From: an uncultured cyanobacterium
GTDB taxonomy: Bacteria; Cyanobacteriota; Cyanobacteriia; Pseudanabaenales; Pseudanabaenaceae
Length of the DNA stretch: 10,745 nt
Assembly (NCBI GenBank): GCA_903819605.1
Contig: CAIJEA010000124.1
Coordinates: forward strand, 1-10,745
Reading direction: 5' to 3'
The notes beneath the pieces are model-generated. The model had not been told where the DNA came from. It saw only the letters and a list, made by a program, of their open reading frames with translations, and ran no database searches. Below, in pieces: positions 1-5,833 of this stretch. Position 1 is the stretch's first letter. Each line of letters opens with the position of its first letter. Position numbers and translations under genes: made by a program.

Positions 1-2
1 CG

Positions 3-125
3 CAACTCTCTTCTAGTTTTTACTTACTGACTTGCGCCATATCAGGTGAAGCAGTCACAGTCAATATTGCCGATGATGCGTTTACACCTTTATGGGTGAT
101 GACTAAATGTGTTAAGTTATACTAA
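3..125 (+). CDS. 3' end of an unidentified protein (partial)
   Basis: An open frame enters from the left edge, with its first full codon at base 3, and ends at a TAA at 123-125. About 40 residues are visible, ending in ...PLWVMTKCVKLY. The stretch is mixed hydrophobic and polar, with a short GEAVTVNIADDAF segment, and carries no motif I recognise. The other two + strand frames close within the first 30 bases or so. A 67-base gap separates it from the small gene downstream, and no hairpin terminator is visible between them. The fragment is short, so it could be a chance open frame. I assign no function. Confidence 0.35.
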   Translation, partial: QLSSSFYLLTCAISGEAVTVNIADDAFTPLWVMTKCVKLY

Positions 126-192
126 GTTTGTTTAAGATTTTAATCGAGACATTTAATTTGCCAATCAATAAAAATACTTTGTAGACTGAACA

Positions 193-459
193 ATGATCGC
201 CAATAATGATACCTACAGCAGCAAGCAAACTCTAGTTATTGCAGGCAGCTATTCTGAATACTTAAACTGGCGCAAAAAAAATCCATCAGTTACACATTGC
301 AAATGTGTTGAACGGATTGAAGATATACGGGGAGTTAATGGTTTTTTCGCAAACATTATCCTTTACGGAAATTACGAGAATAATCCTGTATATAACACAG
401 TGTTGATGCGTAATCTTTTAGCGGAAATGACTTCTCCATTTCGTTCATATGTGCACTAA
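193..459 (+). CDS. Small hypothetical protein, 88 aa
   Basis: This is a small gene of unknown function. It starts at ATG 193 without a clear Shine-Dalgarno sequence, and its TAA stop is at 457-459. The product is soluble-looking with no signal peptide or membrane segment. Residues 13-19 (TLVIAGS) look like a first beta strand and turn. They are followed by a helix-like SEYLNWRKKNP, a strand around HCKCVERIEDIRGV with two cysteines two residues apart (C36, C38), and a strand plus glycine turn, IILYGNY (56-62). The order strand-turn-helix, then an 'RGV' segment, then a hydrophobic strand ending in G, loosely resembles small Rossmann-like proteins common in phages and mobile DNA. That likeness is only an impression. 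It is convergent with the hybrid kinase, and its last codons form one arm of a palindrome. It might be a domesticated accessory gene, which is speculative. Confidence 0.6.
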   Translation: MIANNDTYSSKQTLVIAGSYSEYLNWRKKNPSVTHCKCVERIEDIRGVNGFFANIILYGNYENNPVYNTVLMRNLLAEMTSPFRSYVH

Positions 460-509
460 TGAGTAACATAGTGAAGTGCCTTATGCCACTTACACTTAAT
501 CATTAGTGC
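453..509. terminator. Imperfect palindrome bridging two convergent stop codons
   Basis: GCACTAATGA (453-462) is repeated inverted as TCATTAGTGC (500-509), a perfect 10-bp outer stem. Inside it, AGTG (470-473) can pair with CACT (493-496) and AAGTG (474-478) with CACTT (487-491), giving a segmented hairpin. The left arm contains the stop codon of the 193-459 gene. The stop of the kinase on the other strand (496-498) lies just inside the right arm. There is no T-tract on either side, so it does not fit the classic Rho-independent form. A bidirectional transcript end or a 3'-end stabilising structure is the likely role, by inference. Confidence 0.5.
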
Positions 510-2511
510 GGTAAATATATCTTAACCCCAAATGCTCAGACATCTTCTCAAAAATCTTGTCTTCTGTGAATGGTTTAGCAACAAATCCATCAAATCCATA
601 AAGCGAGGCTTGATCTTCGCCTAGATCCACAAGACTTGTAGTTAGAGCAATAATTCTCACCTTCGGGAATTCTGGGTTCCTATTAGCTTCAATTTCCCTG
701 ATTGCTAAAACGGCTTCATTACCATTAAGTATTGGCATCCTGATATCCATCCAAATCAGGTGTGGTGACCAAGATTGCCAAACAGCGATCGCATCTTGAC
801 CATTGCTTACTTCGCGCACCTCAAATCCTAAAGGCGAAAGTATTCTGGTTAATAGTTGTCGATTAAGACGAATATCTTCAGCGATTAAGATTCGATAAGA
901 TTGATTCCCTTCGATCCCAATCACCCGATTTGGAGACTTAATCGAATCATCTATACTAAATAGATCTAAAGACTTAATAGGAATATAAAATCTAAAAGTG
1001 GAGCCTTCGCCTAATTTGCTAGTTACCGACATCTGCCCACCCATTAGCTTTACATAGTTATAGCTAATTGATAGACCCAACCCTGTACCTTCTTGCGATC
1101 GCCTACCAGAATCAGTTTGAACAAACGGCTGAAATAAAGTTTTTACCTCTGATTCTGAAATACCCGATCCTGTATCTTCTACCTCGAAGCAGATATGAAG
1201 AGGTGAATCAGAAGTTTGTCTATCTACTTCCTGAACCGCTTCTAGTAAGACTCGAACATGAATATGCCCAGTATTTGTAAACTTAATTGCATTACCAATC
1301 AAATTAATGAGGATTTGTCGTAATTTTCCTTCGTCCACATAAATGTATGGAGGTACATCAGGATGGATTCTAAAATTAAATAGTAATCCTTTCTCTTCAG
1401 CTTTTAAGGCTAACATATCTCTCGTCGTGTCAATTATGTCATAGAGATAGCATTCCTTCTCTCGTATAAGCACATTTCCAGACTCCAGTTTTGACATTTC
1501 CAAAATGTCATTGATCATTGTTAGCAAATGATTTCCACTATTACAAATAGTCTGCAAATCGTTTTGATGCTGTTCATTTAGTTCTTGGTCGTATAGCATT
1601 AGCTGTGCGAAACCAAGAATTGCATTGAGAGGTGTGCGTAACTCATGGCTCATATTAGCCAAAAATGCAGCCTTAGCACGACTTGCTATCTCTGCGGCAT
1701 CTTTAGCAAGTTTTAGATCCCGAGTACGCTCTTCAACGCGTTGTTCTAATAGATTTGCCTGTTCTCTTAGTTTTTTCTCTGACTCTCGTAAAGCTATTTC
1801 TGTGTTTTTAAGTAGACTAATGTCATAGAAAGTGCTGAGGAGGACTTGCTCTCCATTTAGCCATAGTAAATGTAGTGAGGCTAATACCCACAGAGGGGAT
1901 TGGTTGGTCTTACGTAACTGAACTGCGAAATCACGAACTCTCTGACTTTTTAAAAATTGCTGCTGTAAACTTTCCCATTCTGAATTAACGTAATAAAGAT
2001 CGGTGATTGGTTTTTGAATTAGTTCACGCGAATCCATTTGCAGCATTGTGCCAGCGCTGGTATTGGCATAAGTGATCGTTCCATCTGCAAGCCGACTGAC
2101 AAGCATCGCCATACTGCTTGATTCTGCGATCGCTCTAAACTGCTCCTCACTTTGGCGCATGGTTTCGACAGCCCGATTGTATTGTTCATACTCGATCACA
2201 TCTCCATGCTCGGTAGCAGTTGCCAACATGATTTCAAGATCGCTTTTATCTCGATAGACAATTTCTAAGATGGATTGTAGAGTGGCTTGAGCCATCTTCC
2301 GTTCGATGATTTCATTCTTTAATCTTTTATTGACATCTAGCAGCTCTGATTCAATGAGATCGCCATGTTCAATTGCGGTTAATAATGAATTATCTAGATC
2401 CCTATTTTCGCTCTCAAGTCGGCTGACTTCTATTTTTAAGTTTTTGACTTCTTGCTGAAGAGTTTGCAGCTCCTTTACAGATATTTCTTCAGAGATTTTA
2501 GGATTATTCAT
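496..2511 (-). CDS. Hybrid sensor histidine kinase (coiled coil-PAS-HisKA-HATPase_c-receiver)
   Basis: Cytoplasmic hybrid two-component kinase of 671 residues from ATG 2511. The frame stays open back to a GTG at 2583, which would add 24 residues; I prefer the ATG, although neither start has a good ribosome site. An N-terminal coiled coil (about 10-125) carries two similar segments, TAIEHGDLIESE (45-56) and TATEHGDVIEYE (98-109). A PAS domain (about 120-235) precedes HisKA, with phospho-acceptor H289 in NMSHELRTPLN. The ATPase domain has its N box at N407 (NAIKFT), G1 as DTGSGI (446-451), FQPF, and G2 as GTGLGLSI. The C-terminal receiver (about 540-665) has acidic pair E545/D546, phospho-acceptor D589 (WMDIRMP), T624 and K646. 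All catalytic residues are present, so it should autophosphorylate and relay to its own receiver. No membrane segment is seen. The output partner and signal are unknown, and no regulator gene lies beside it. Confidence 0.96.
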   Translation of the reverse strand: MNNPKISEEISVKELQTLQQEVKNLKIEVSRLESENRDLDNSLLTAIEHGDLIESELLDVNKRLKNEIIERKMAQATLQSILEIVYRDKSDLEIMLATATEHGDVIEYEQYNRAVETMRQSEEQFRAIAESSSMAMLVSRLADGTITYANTSAGTMLQMDSRELIQKPITDLYYVNSEWESLQQQFLKSQRVRDFAVQLRKTNQSPLWVLASLHLLWLNGEQVLLSTFYDISLLKNTEIALRESEKKLREQANLLEQRVEERTRDLKLAKDAAEIASRAKAAFLANMSHELRTPLNAILGFAQLMLYDQELNEQHQNDLQTICNSGNHLLTMINDILEMSKLESGNVLIREKECYLYDIIDTTRDMLALKAEEKGLLFNFRIHPDVPPYIYVDEGKLRQILINLIGNAIKFTNTGHIHVRVLLEAVQEVDRQTSDSPLHICFEVEDTGSGISESEVKTLFQPFVQTDSGRRSQEGTGLGLSISYNYVKLMGGQMSVTSKLGEGSTFRFYIPIKSLDLFSIDDSIKSPNRVIGIEGNQSYRILIAEDIRLNRQLLTRILSPLGFEVREVSNGQDAIAVWQSWSPHLIWMDIRMPILNGNEAVLAIREIEANRNPEFPKVRIIALTTSLVDLGEDQASLYGFDGFVAKPFTEDKIFEKMSEHLGLRYIYRTND

Positions 2512-2643
2512 GGAGACGATTTTTTTACCGCACTGCAAGTGATTACAAGTGTCAAAAACATGATTAATTTTTAGATAAATCACTAAGTTAATTCTAAGTG
2601 ATTTGTCAAAAGCTCGTCATTCGTTTATTTATCATATGCAACC

Positions 2644-2696
2644 AAAAAACAGAGGAGAGTTGCGGTGCTTTACGATGCAACTCTCCTCTGTTTTTT
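2644..2696. terminator. Perfect 20-bp hairpin with A- and T-tracts (bidirectional terminator form)
   Basis: The left arm 2644-2663 is six A followed by CAGAGGAGAGTTGC. It is perfectly complementary to 2677-2696, GCAACTCTCCTCTG followed by six T, with a 13-base loop. The GC-containing stem followed by a U-run on either strand is the classic intrinsic terminator form in both directions. Its position is odd because it lies upstream of both neighbouring genes, which diverge from it. It could end an unannotated short RNA, act as a leader attenuator or insulator, or be a mobile palindrome. Confidence 0.75.
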
Positions 2697-2713
2697 ATGT
2701 CACAGCATAATTT

Positions 2714-2725
2714 GCTACCGCTATA
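2714..2725 (+). repeat. Variant copy of the 12-base repeat (GCTACCGCTATA)
   Basis: The sequence GCTACCGCTATA differs at one base from the GCTACTGCTATA arm at 2839-2850. It stands alone here, 18 bases after the strong hairpin. It may be a remnant half of the same palindromic repeat found intact at 2805-2850. Confidence 0.45.
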
Positions 2726-2804
2726 TCTCAAAACCCTGACGATCTTTTTTTAATTTTTGTTGTAATCCAAAAGCATTTATCGTTGCTGTCATGACTTGCA
2801 AACT

Positions 2805-2850
2805 TATAGCAGTAGCTAGTTATGTCTTAACTTACTTGGCTACTGCTATA
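2805..2850. repeat. Palindromic repeat element with a nested hairpin
   Basis: TATAGCAGTAGC (2805-2816) and its exact complement GCTACTGCTATA (2839-2850) form a 12-bp outer stem. Between them AGTTA (2818-2822) and TAACT (2828-2832) form a 5-bp inner stem with loop TGTCT. The nested arrangement, the lack of a T-tract and a third one-mismatch copy of the arm at 2714-2725 suggest a dispersed extragenic palindrome or short non-autonomous element rather than a terminator. Whether it is repeated elsewhere in the genome cannot be seen from this window. Confidence 0.6.
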
Positions 2851-2958
2851 TGACGACGCGTCTTACACAAAAAATAATTTTGACGGACGTTGATAGATGT
2901 GGTAAGGTGCGCTACGCTATTAATCCAAATCGCCTAAGTAGATAGTTATTTGATTGTA

Positions 2959-3207
2959 ATGAGTTATCAATCCCAAACATATGCGATCGCTAGTCATCAA
3001 GAAGCTTTAGAGCGGTACTTACTTGAGTCGTCTCTCGTTGACCGCGAACAATTGGCAGTTGCTAAACGTTGGCAAGAGCGCCAAGAAGGTCCTTTGCTGA
3101 TGATTTTGTTACAACTTAGTTTTATTGACTTGCATCAGTTTAGTGGTTTACTTGACTGGTCTGGACAGGGGCGCATGGATATTAACCACCGCTTACTGGG
3201 GGGATAA
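2959..3207 (+). CDS. DUF2949 family protein
   Basis: Small soluble protein of 82 residues from ATG 2959. An in-frame TTG at 2950 would add only three residues. The central part, ALERYLLESSLV...EQLAVAKR and GPLLMILLQLSFIDLHQFSGLLDW, fits DUF2949, a family of small proteins found almost only in cyanobacteria. The pattern is a short helix, a run of basic and acidic residues, then 'GPLxMxLxQxxxIxLxQ...DW'. The function of the family is unknown. It resembles the small helical N-terminal domains of type II secretion/pilus ATPases, but that is only a structural analogy. Family members usually stop soon after the DW. Here a tail of about 14 residues (GQGRMDINHRLLGG) runs on, and its last 26 bases overlap the convergent sulfur-carrier gene. 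No Shine-Dalgarno sequence is visible. Confidence 0.8.
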   Translation: MSYQSQTYAIASHQEALERYLLESSLVDREQLAVAKRWQERQEGPLLMILLQLSFIDLHQFSGLLDWSGQGRMDINHRLLGG

Positions 3208-3454
3208 GTGCAACTTCATCGCCATCCCTAAGAACTGTATGGGGGGCGGCAAAGTTGAGGTTAATGGCATAGCGTGTAAGCGATCGCCATTTTTCGAGGT
3301 TTGGTTGCTGACTGACTAGATGATCGAGTATTTGCGATGCCAAAGAACCTGACTTGAGATTAACTTTCATCTCATCAGTGGCAAATACTTCTTGGAAAAT
3401 AGCAAATAGCTTGACAGTAACCTGAATATTCTCAGAAATCCCTTCATTGACCAT
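3182..3454 (-). CDS. moaD: MoaD/ThiS-family sulfur carrier protein
   Basis: Beta-grasp sulfur-carrier protein of 90 residues from ATG 3454. The frame is open back to a TTG at 3478, but the ATG gives the usual family length. It starts the fold with VTVKLFAIFQEVF and ends DGDEVALIPPVSGG. The C-terminal Gly-Gly is the residue pair that is adenylated and converted to a thiocarboxylate in this family. As MoaD it would be the small subunit of molybdopterin synthase and donate sulfur in molybdenum cofactor synthesis. Cyanobacteria also have MoaD/ThiS-like proteins with very similar 'LTRxxxNLxF' and 'IPPVSGG' segments outside moa clusters, and no moa gene is present here. The exact sulfur pathway is therefore uncertain. 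It lies 94 bases downstream of phoH on the same strand, with a hairpin between them, so co-transcription is doubtful. Confidence 0.88.
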   Translation of the reverse strand: MVNEGISENIQVTVKLFAIFQEVFATDEMKVNLKSGSLASQILDHLVSQQPNLEKWRSLTRYAINLNFAAPHTVLRDGDEVALIPPVSGG

Positions 3455-3504
3455 GATTTTTACTTTAATTAATGTCAATAATGTTCAGAATTATTAATCA
3501 GAGT

Positions 3505-3545
3505 TATTAACCTTAGGCAATACATAGTATTCCCTAAGGTTAATA
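3505..3545 (-). terminator. Hairpin just after the phoH stop codon
   Basis: TATTAACCTTAGG (3505-3517) pairs perfectly with CCTAAGGTTAATA (3533-3545). Inside, AATAC (3519-3523) pairs with GTATT (3527-3531) around a 3-base loop, with a single C/C mismatch between the two stems. The structure begins four bases past the phoH stop. It lacks a T-tract on the - strand, so it may be a weak terminator, a 3'-end protector of the phoH mRNA, or a processing site before moaD. Confidence 0.55.
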
Positions 3546-3548
3546 GCT

Positions 3549-4526
3549 TTAGTTTTGATGGGCTTCAGTATTTTCTGCATCTTCGTAGGCGGCGATGATG
3601 TTATGCACTAGGGGATGACGAACCACATCAGACTTGTCGAACAAATTAAATGAAACTCCCTGAACTTCTTTGAGGATATTCATGGCGATAATTAATCCCG
3701 ACTTTTGATGGCGAGGTAAATCGATTTGGGTGATATCGCCAGTTACAACCATGCGAGATTTAAATCCCAGTCTGGTTAAGACCATCTTCATTTGGGCTGC
3801 CGTTGTGTTTTGCGCCTCATCGACAATAATGAAAGAATTGCTAAGAGTCCTTCCACGCATATAGGCTAGCGGTGCAACTTCGATAATGCCGCGCTCCATT
3901 AGTTGGGGCACTTTTTCAGCACCAATCATTTCATTCATCGCATCATAGAGTGGTCTCAGGTAAGGATCAATTTTTTGTTGTAAATCCCCTGGGAGAAAGC
4001 CCAAACTTTCGCCCGCTTCAACAGCAGGGCGAGTCAGGATAATCCGTTCAAATTTCCCGCTTTGCAAAGCGCTCACAGCCGCAACGGCGGCGAGATAGGT
4101 TTTACCAGTACCCGCTGGCCCTACCCCGAAGATTAAATCATAGCTTTCCATCGCCTGCACATACTGCTGCTGGCGGTAGGTGCGCGGCTGAATCGAGTCA
4201 CCGCGTCGATTACGAGAAATTGTGGCGCGATCGCGCCATGCAGTAGAGCGCTCCTCTGCGATCGCTTGACGGGCAGCACGGATATCTACGGCGGCGATCG
4301 TCTTATCCTGTGACCATAGAGGTTGAAGTGCCTTAATGATTTGCTCAACTAGGTTAATCTGCTCCGTAGTACCATCTATTAATAGGTCTTGTCCCCGCAT
4401 TACCAGCCGTCCACCTGTTTCTTCAGCAAGTAGCTTAAGATTTTCCTCGCGTGTCCCTGCTAGACACATTGCGCTACTAGGAGTTGGTAAGCTAAAGATA
4501 TATGGTTCGTTGCGGGGAGTACCCAT
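3549..4526 (-). CDS. phoH: PhoH family P-loop ATPase
   Basis: PhoH-type nucleotide-binding protein of 325 residues. ATG 4526 is chosen because GAGGA lies 11 bases upstream; an in-frame TTG at 4568 lies inside the preceding terminator. The N-terminal region (about 20-75) has the KH-like pattern typical of bacterial PhoH, with ENLKLLAEETGGRLVMRG. The ATPase core has Walker A GPAGTGKT (136-143), Walker B IIVDEAQN (233-240, acidic D236/E237), VTGDITQIDLP (261-270) and the DVVRHPLV segment near the C-terminus. The family has ATP-binding and, in some members, RNA helicase-like or RNA-related activity. It was first described as phosphate-starvation inducible in E. coli, but its cellular task is not settled. 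It should be cytoplasmic. Length and motifs are intact. It follows the cyclophilin gene on the same strand, separated by a terminator-like hairpin. Confidence 0.97.
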   Translation of the reverse strand: MGTPRNEPYIFSLPTPSSAMCLAGTREENLKLLAEETGGRLVMRGQDLLIDGTTEQINLVEQIIKALQPLWSQDKTIAAVDIRAARQAIAEERSTAWRDRATISRNRRGDSIQPRTYRQQQYVQAMESYDLIFGVGPAGTGKTYLAAVAAVSALQSGKFERIILTRPAVEAGESLGFLPGDLQQKIDPYLRPLYDAMNEMIGAEKVPQLMERGIIEVAPLAYMRGRTLSNSFIIVDEAQNTTAAQMKMVLTRLGFKSRMVVTGDITQIDLPRHQKSGLIIAMNILKEVQGVSFNLFDKSDVVRHPLVHNIIAAYEDAENTEAHQN

Positions 4527-4565
4527 TAAATTATTTGTCCTCTGGCTATGGTTTTTAATGCAATT

Positions 4566-4609
4566 CAAATAATTAAAAAAACTTGTACTGCAAGTTTCTT
4601 AATTATTTG
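4566..4609 (-). terminator. Terminator of the cyclophilin gene
   Basis: CAAATAATTAA...AACTTG (4566-4585) pairs with CAAGTTT...TTAATTATTTG (4591-4609) around a 5-base loop, with one small internal bulge. Read on the - strand the core is AAACTTG, loop CAGTA, CAAGTTT and then a run of T, which is a low-GC Rho-independent form. The stop codon of the cyclophilin gene (4605-4603) lies inside the first arm. This argues that phoH, starting 40 bases further on, is at least partly transcribed separately. Confidence 0.65.
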
Positions 4610-5730
4610 ACTAGGTTCTCTGCGCCACTAATGACACGGGCTGACAAAATTTTGTCACCTAATCTCAGTTTATCTAAAGTTTCCTTGCCGTCGGTGACAT
4701 AACCAAAAACGGTATAGTTCCCATCGAGCAAATTTAGACCTGCGGGAGTCAGCTCGGATTCAAATAAGTAAATGAAGAACTGCGATGAGCCAGCATTTCC
4801 ATCATCATTAGGATGAGCCATGGCGACTGTCCCAAAGGCGGCAAAAGGTAAAACAGGCAACGAGCCAGACAAACCTAATTCTTCAAAGGTTTTGCCATAG
4901 GTGGGAGTTTTTTGGTCGGGTAAGCGAACTTCGATTGGCACTGTCCGATATTTACCAGTAGCAGGATCGATGTAACCATCTGCTTTACCCTCTGGATCGC
5001 CTGTTTGGAGGTAATAGTTTTCGTCTGCCCTCGTAAAAGTTAGTCCATCGTAAAAGCCTTGTTGCACTAAATCAACAAATTGCCCAGCATTAACTGGCGC
5101 ATTGTAGCCATCGACGGTGATGATCGCATTGCCTTTTTCAGTTGATAACTCAACTAGAGCACGACCTTTGAGTTGGGGTAAGTTGGAATATTGGGCGGGA
5201 ACTTCAAAAGGGAAGGCTTTGATAAAGTCTGATTCTACTAAACCTACATAGTCCAATGCTTTTTCGGAAAGAGCTTTGATGCTATTGCGATCTTTGATGC
5301 CGATCGCTTCCTGTAGGGGGACAAGGGAATTTTCTAAGCTGGTTAAATGCTCAGTAACTATTGCTTGGCGATCGCTATTAACTTCAGCAATCAGTTGTGC
5401 TTTATTTTGACTGAGGCTTTGAGAGATAGTTTCAATATCTTTTTTGAGACTACTCCATCGCTTTAGGTTAGTTTGGCGAGGCATTTGTTCTAGAGTGTGT
5501 TGTACATCACGCAGTACGTCATTATCAATTGGTAGAGCATTCCGTAAGATAATGCGGGGATCTTTGATGGCACTTTTAGTCGGTAATGCCGCGATGCTTG
5601 GCTGGGAGGCGATCGCAAATATCAATATAAAAGATGTCACCATCAAAGAGGCAACAAAGACTGCCACACTCTTTAACCACCAAGCTTTATGAAAAACACG
5701 ATCAAATCGATCTAAATTAAGATTCAACAT
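4603..5730 (-). CDS. CYP38/TLP40-like lumenal cyclophilin (peptidyl-prolyl isomerase family)
   Basis: 375 residues from ATG 5730; an in-frame TTG at 5739 would add three. A hydrophobic segment (about 20-42), followed by small residues in QPSIAALP, looks like a signal peptide for export to the thylakoid lumen or periplasm. Next comes a helical region (about 57-165) rich in Leu, Gln and Ser, then a cyclophilin domain (about 188-370). This order matches chloroplast CYP38/TLP40, which supports photosystem II assembly. In the cyclophilin fold the Arg of 'FTR' (R234), Q242 of 'LQTGD' and SSQFF (Q317, F319) are kept. The usual Trp and His of the active site ('WLDGKH') are replaced by Leu (L334) and Tyr (Y339) in LLDGNY. 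Isomerase activity may therefore be weak or lost, and the protein may act as a chaperone or scaffold. It is divergent from the PAS-GAF kinase. Confidence 0.93.
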   Translation of the reverse strand: MLNLNLDRFDRVFHKAWWLKSVAVFVASLMVTSFILIFAIASQPSIAALPTKSAIKDPRIILRNALPIDNDVLRDVQHTLEQMPRQTNLKRWSSLKKDIETISQSLSQNKAQLIAEVNSDRQAIVTEHLTSLENSLVPLQEAIGIKDRNSIKALSEKALDYVGLVESDFIKAFPFEVPAQYSNLPQLKGRALVELSTEKGNAIITVDGYNAPVNAGQFVDLVQQGFYDGLTFTRADENYYLQTGDPEGKADGYIDPATGKYRTVPIEVRLPDQKTPTYGKTFEELGLSGSLPVLPFAAFGTVAMAHPNDDGNAGSSQFFIYLFESELTPAGLNLLDGNYTVFGYVTDGKETLDKLRLGDKILSARVISGAENLVK

Positions 5731-5833
5731 TGCATCCAAAACTAAAGTAGTTAATTAAGATGCTATTGCATTTGGTTGCACAGTTAGGCAAACTTATTTT
5801 GATATCGTGCAGTCCTATCTCTAAAAATTCATC

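Larger units (their letters stand above)
2512..2958. other. Gene-free region between divergent genes
   Basis: These 447 bases separate the kinase (leftward) from the DUF2949 gene (rightward). They contain the possible GTG extension of the kinase (2512-2583), a perfect TTGACA on the - strand (2609-2604) with no convincing -10 at the right distance, a strong hairpin with A/T flanks (2644-2696), three copies of a 12-base palindromic repeat (2714-2850), and a GGTGCGCTACGC fragment (about 2904-2915) of a type common in cyanobacterial intergenic DNA. No protein-coding frame is convincing here. A TATCAT at 2630-2635 could be a + strand -10 element, but no good -35 accompanies it. Confidence 0.6.

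Noticed and set aside
2644..2850. CRISPR-like array
   Set aside because: The repeats here are two different palindromes, without regular spacing or unique spacers, and no cas gene is in the window.
4223..4238. 16-bp perfect palindrome TGGCGCGATCGCGCCA as an operator
   Set aside because: It is within the phoH coding sequence and centred on a HIP1 octamer, so the symmetry is explained by HIP1 with symmetric flanks.
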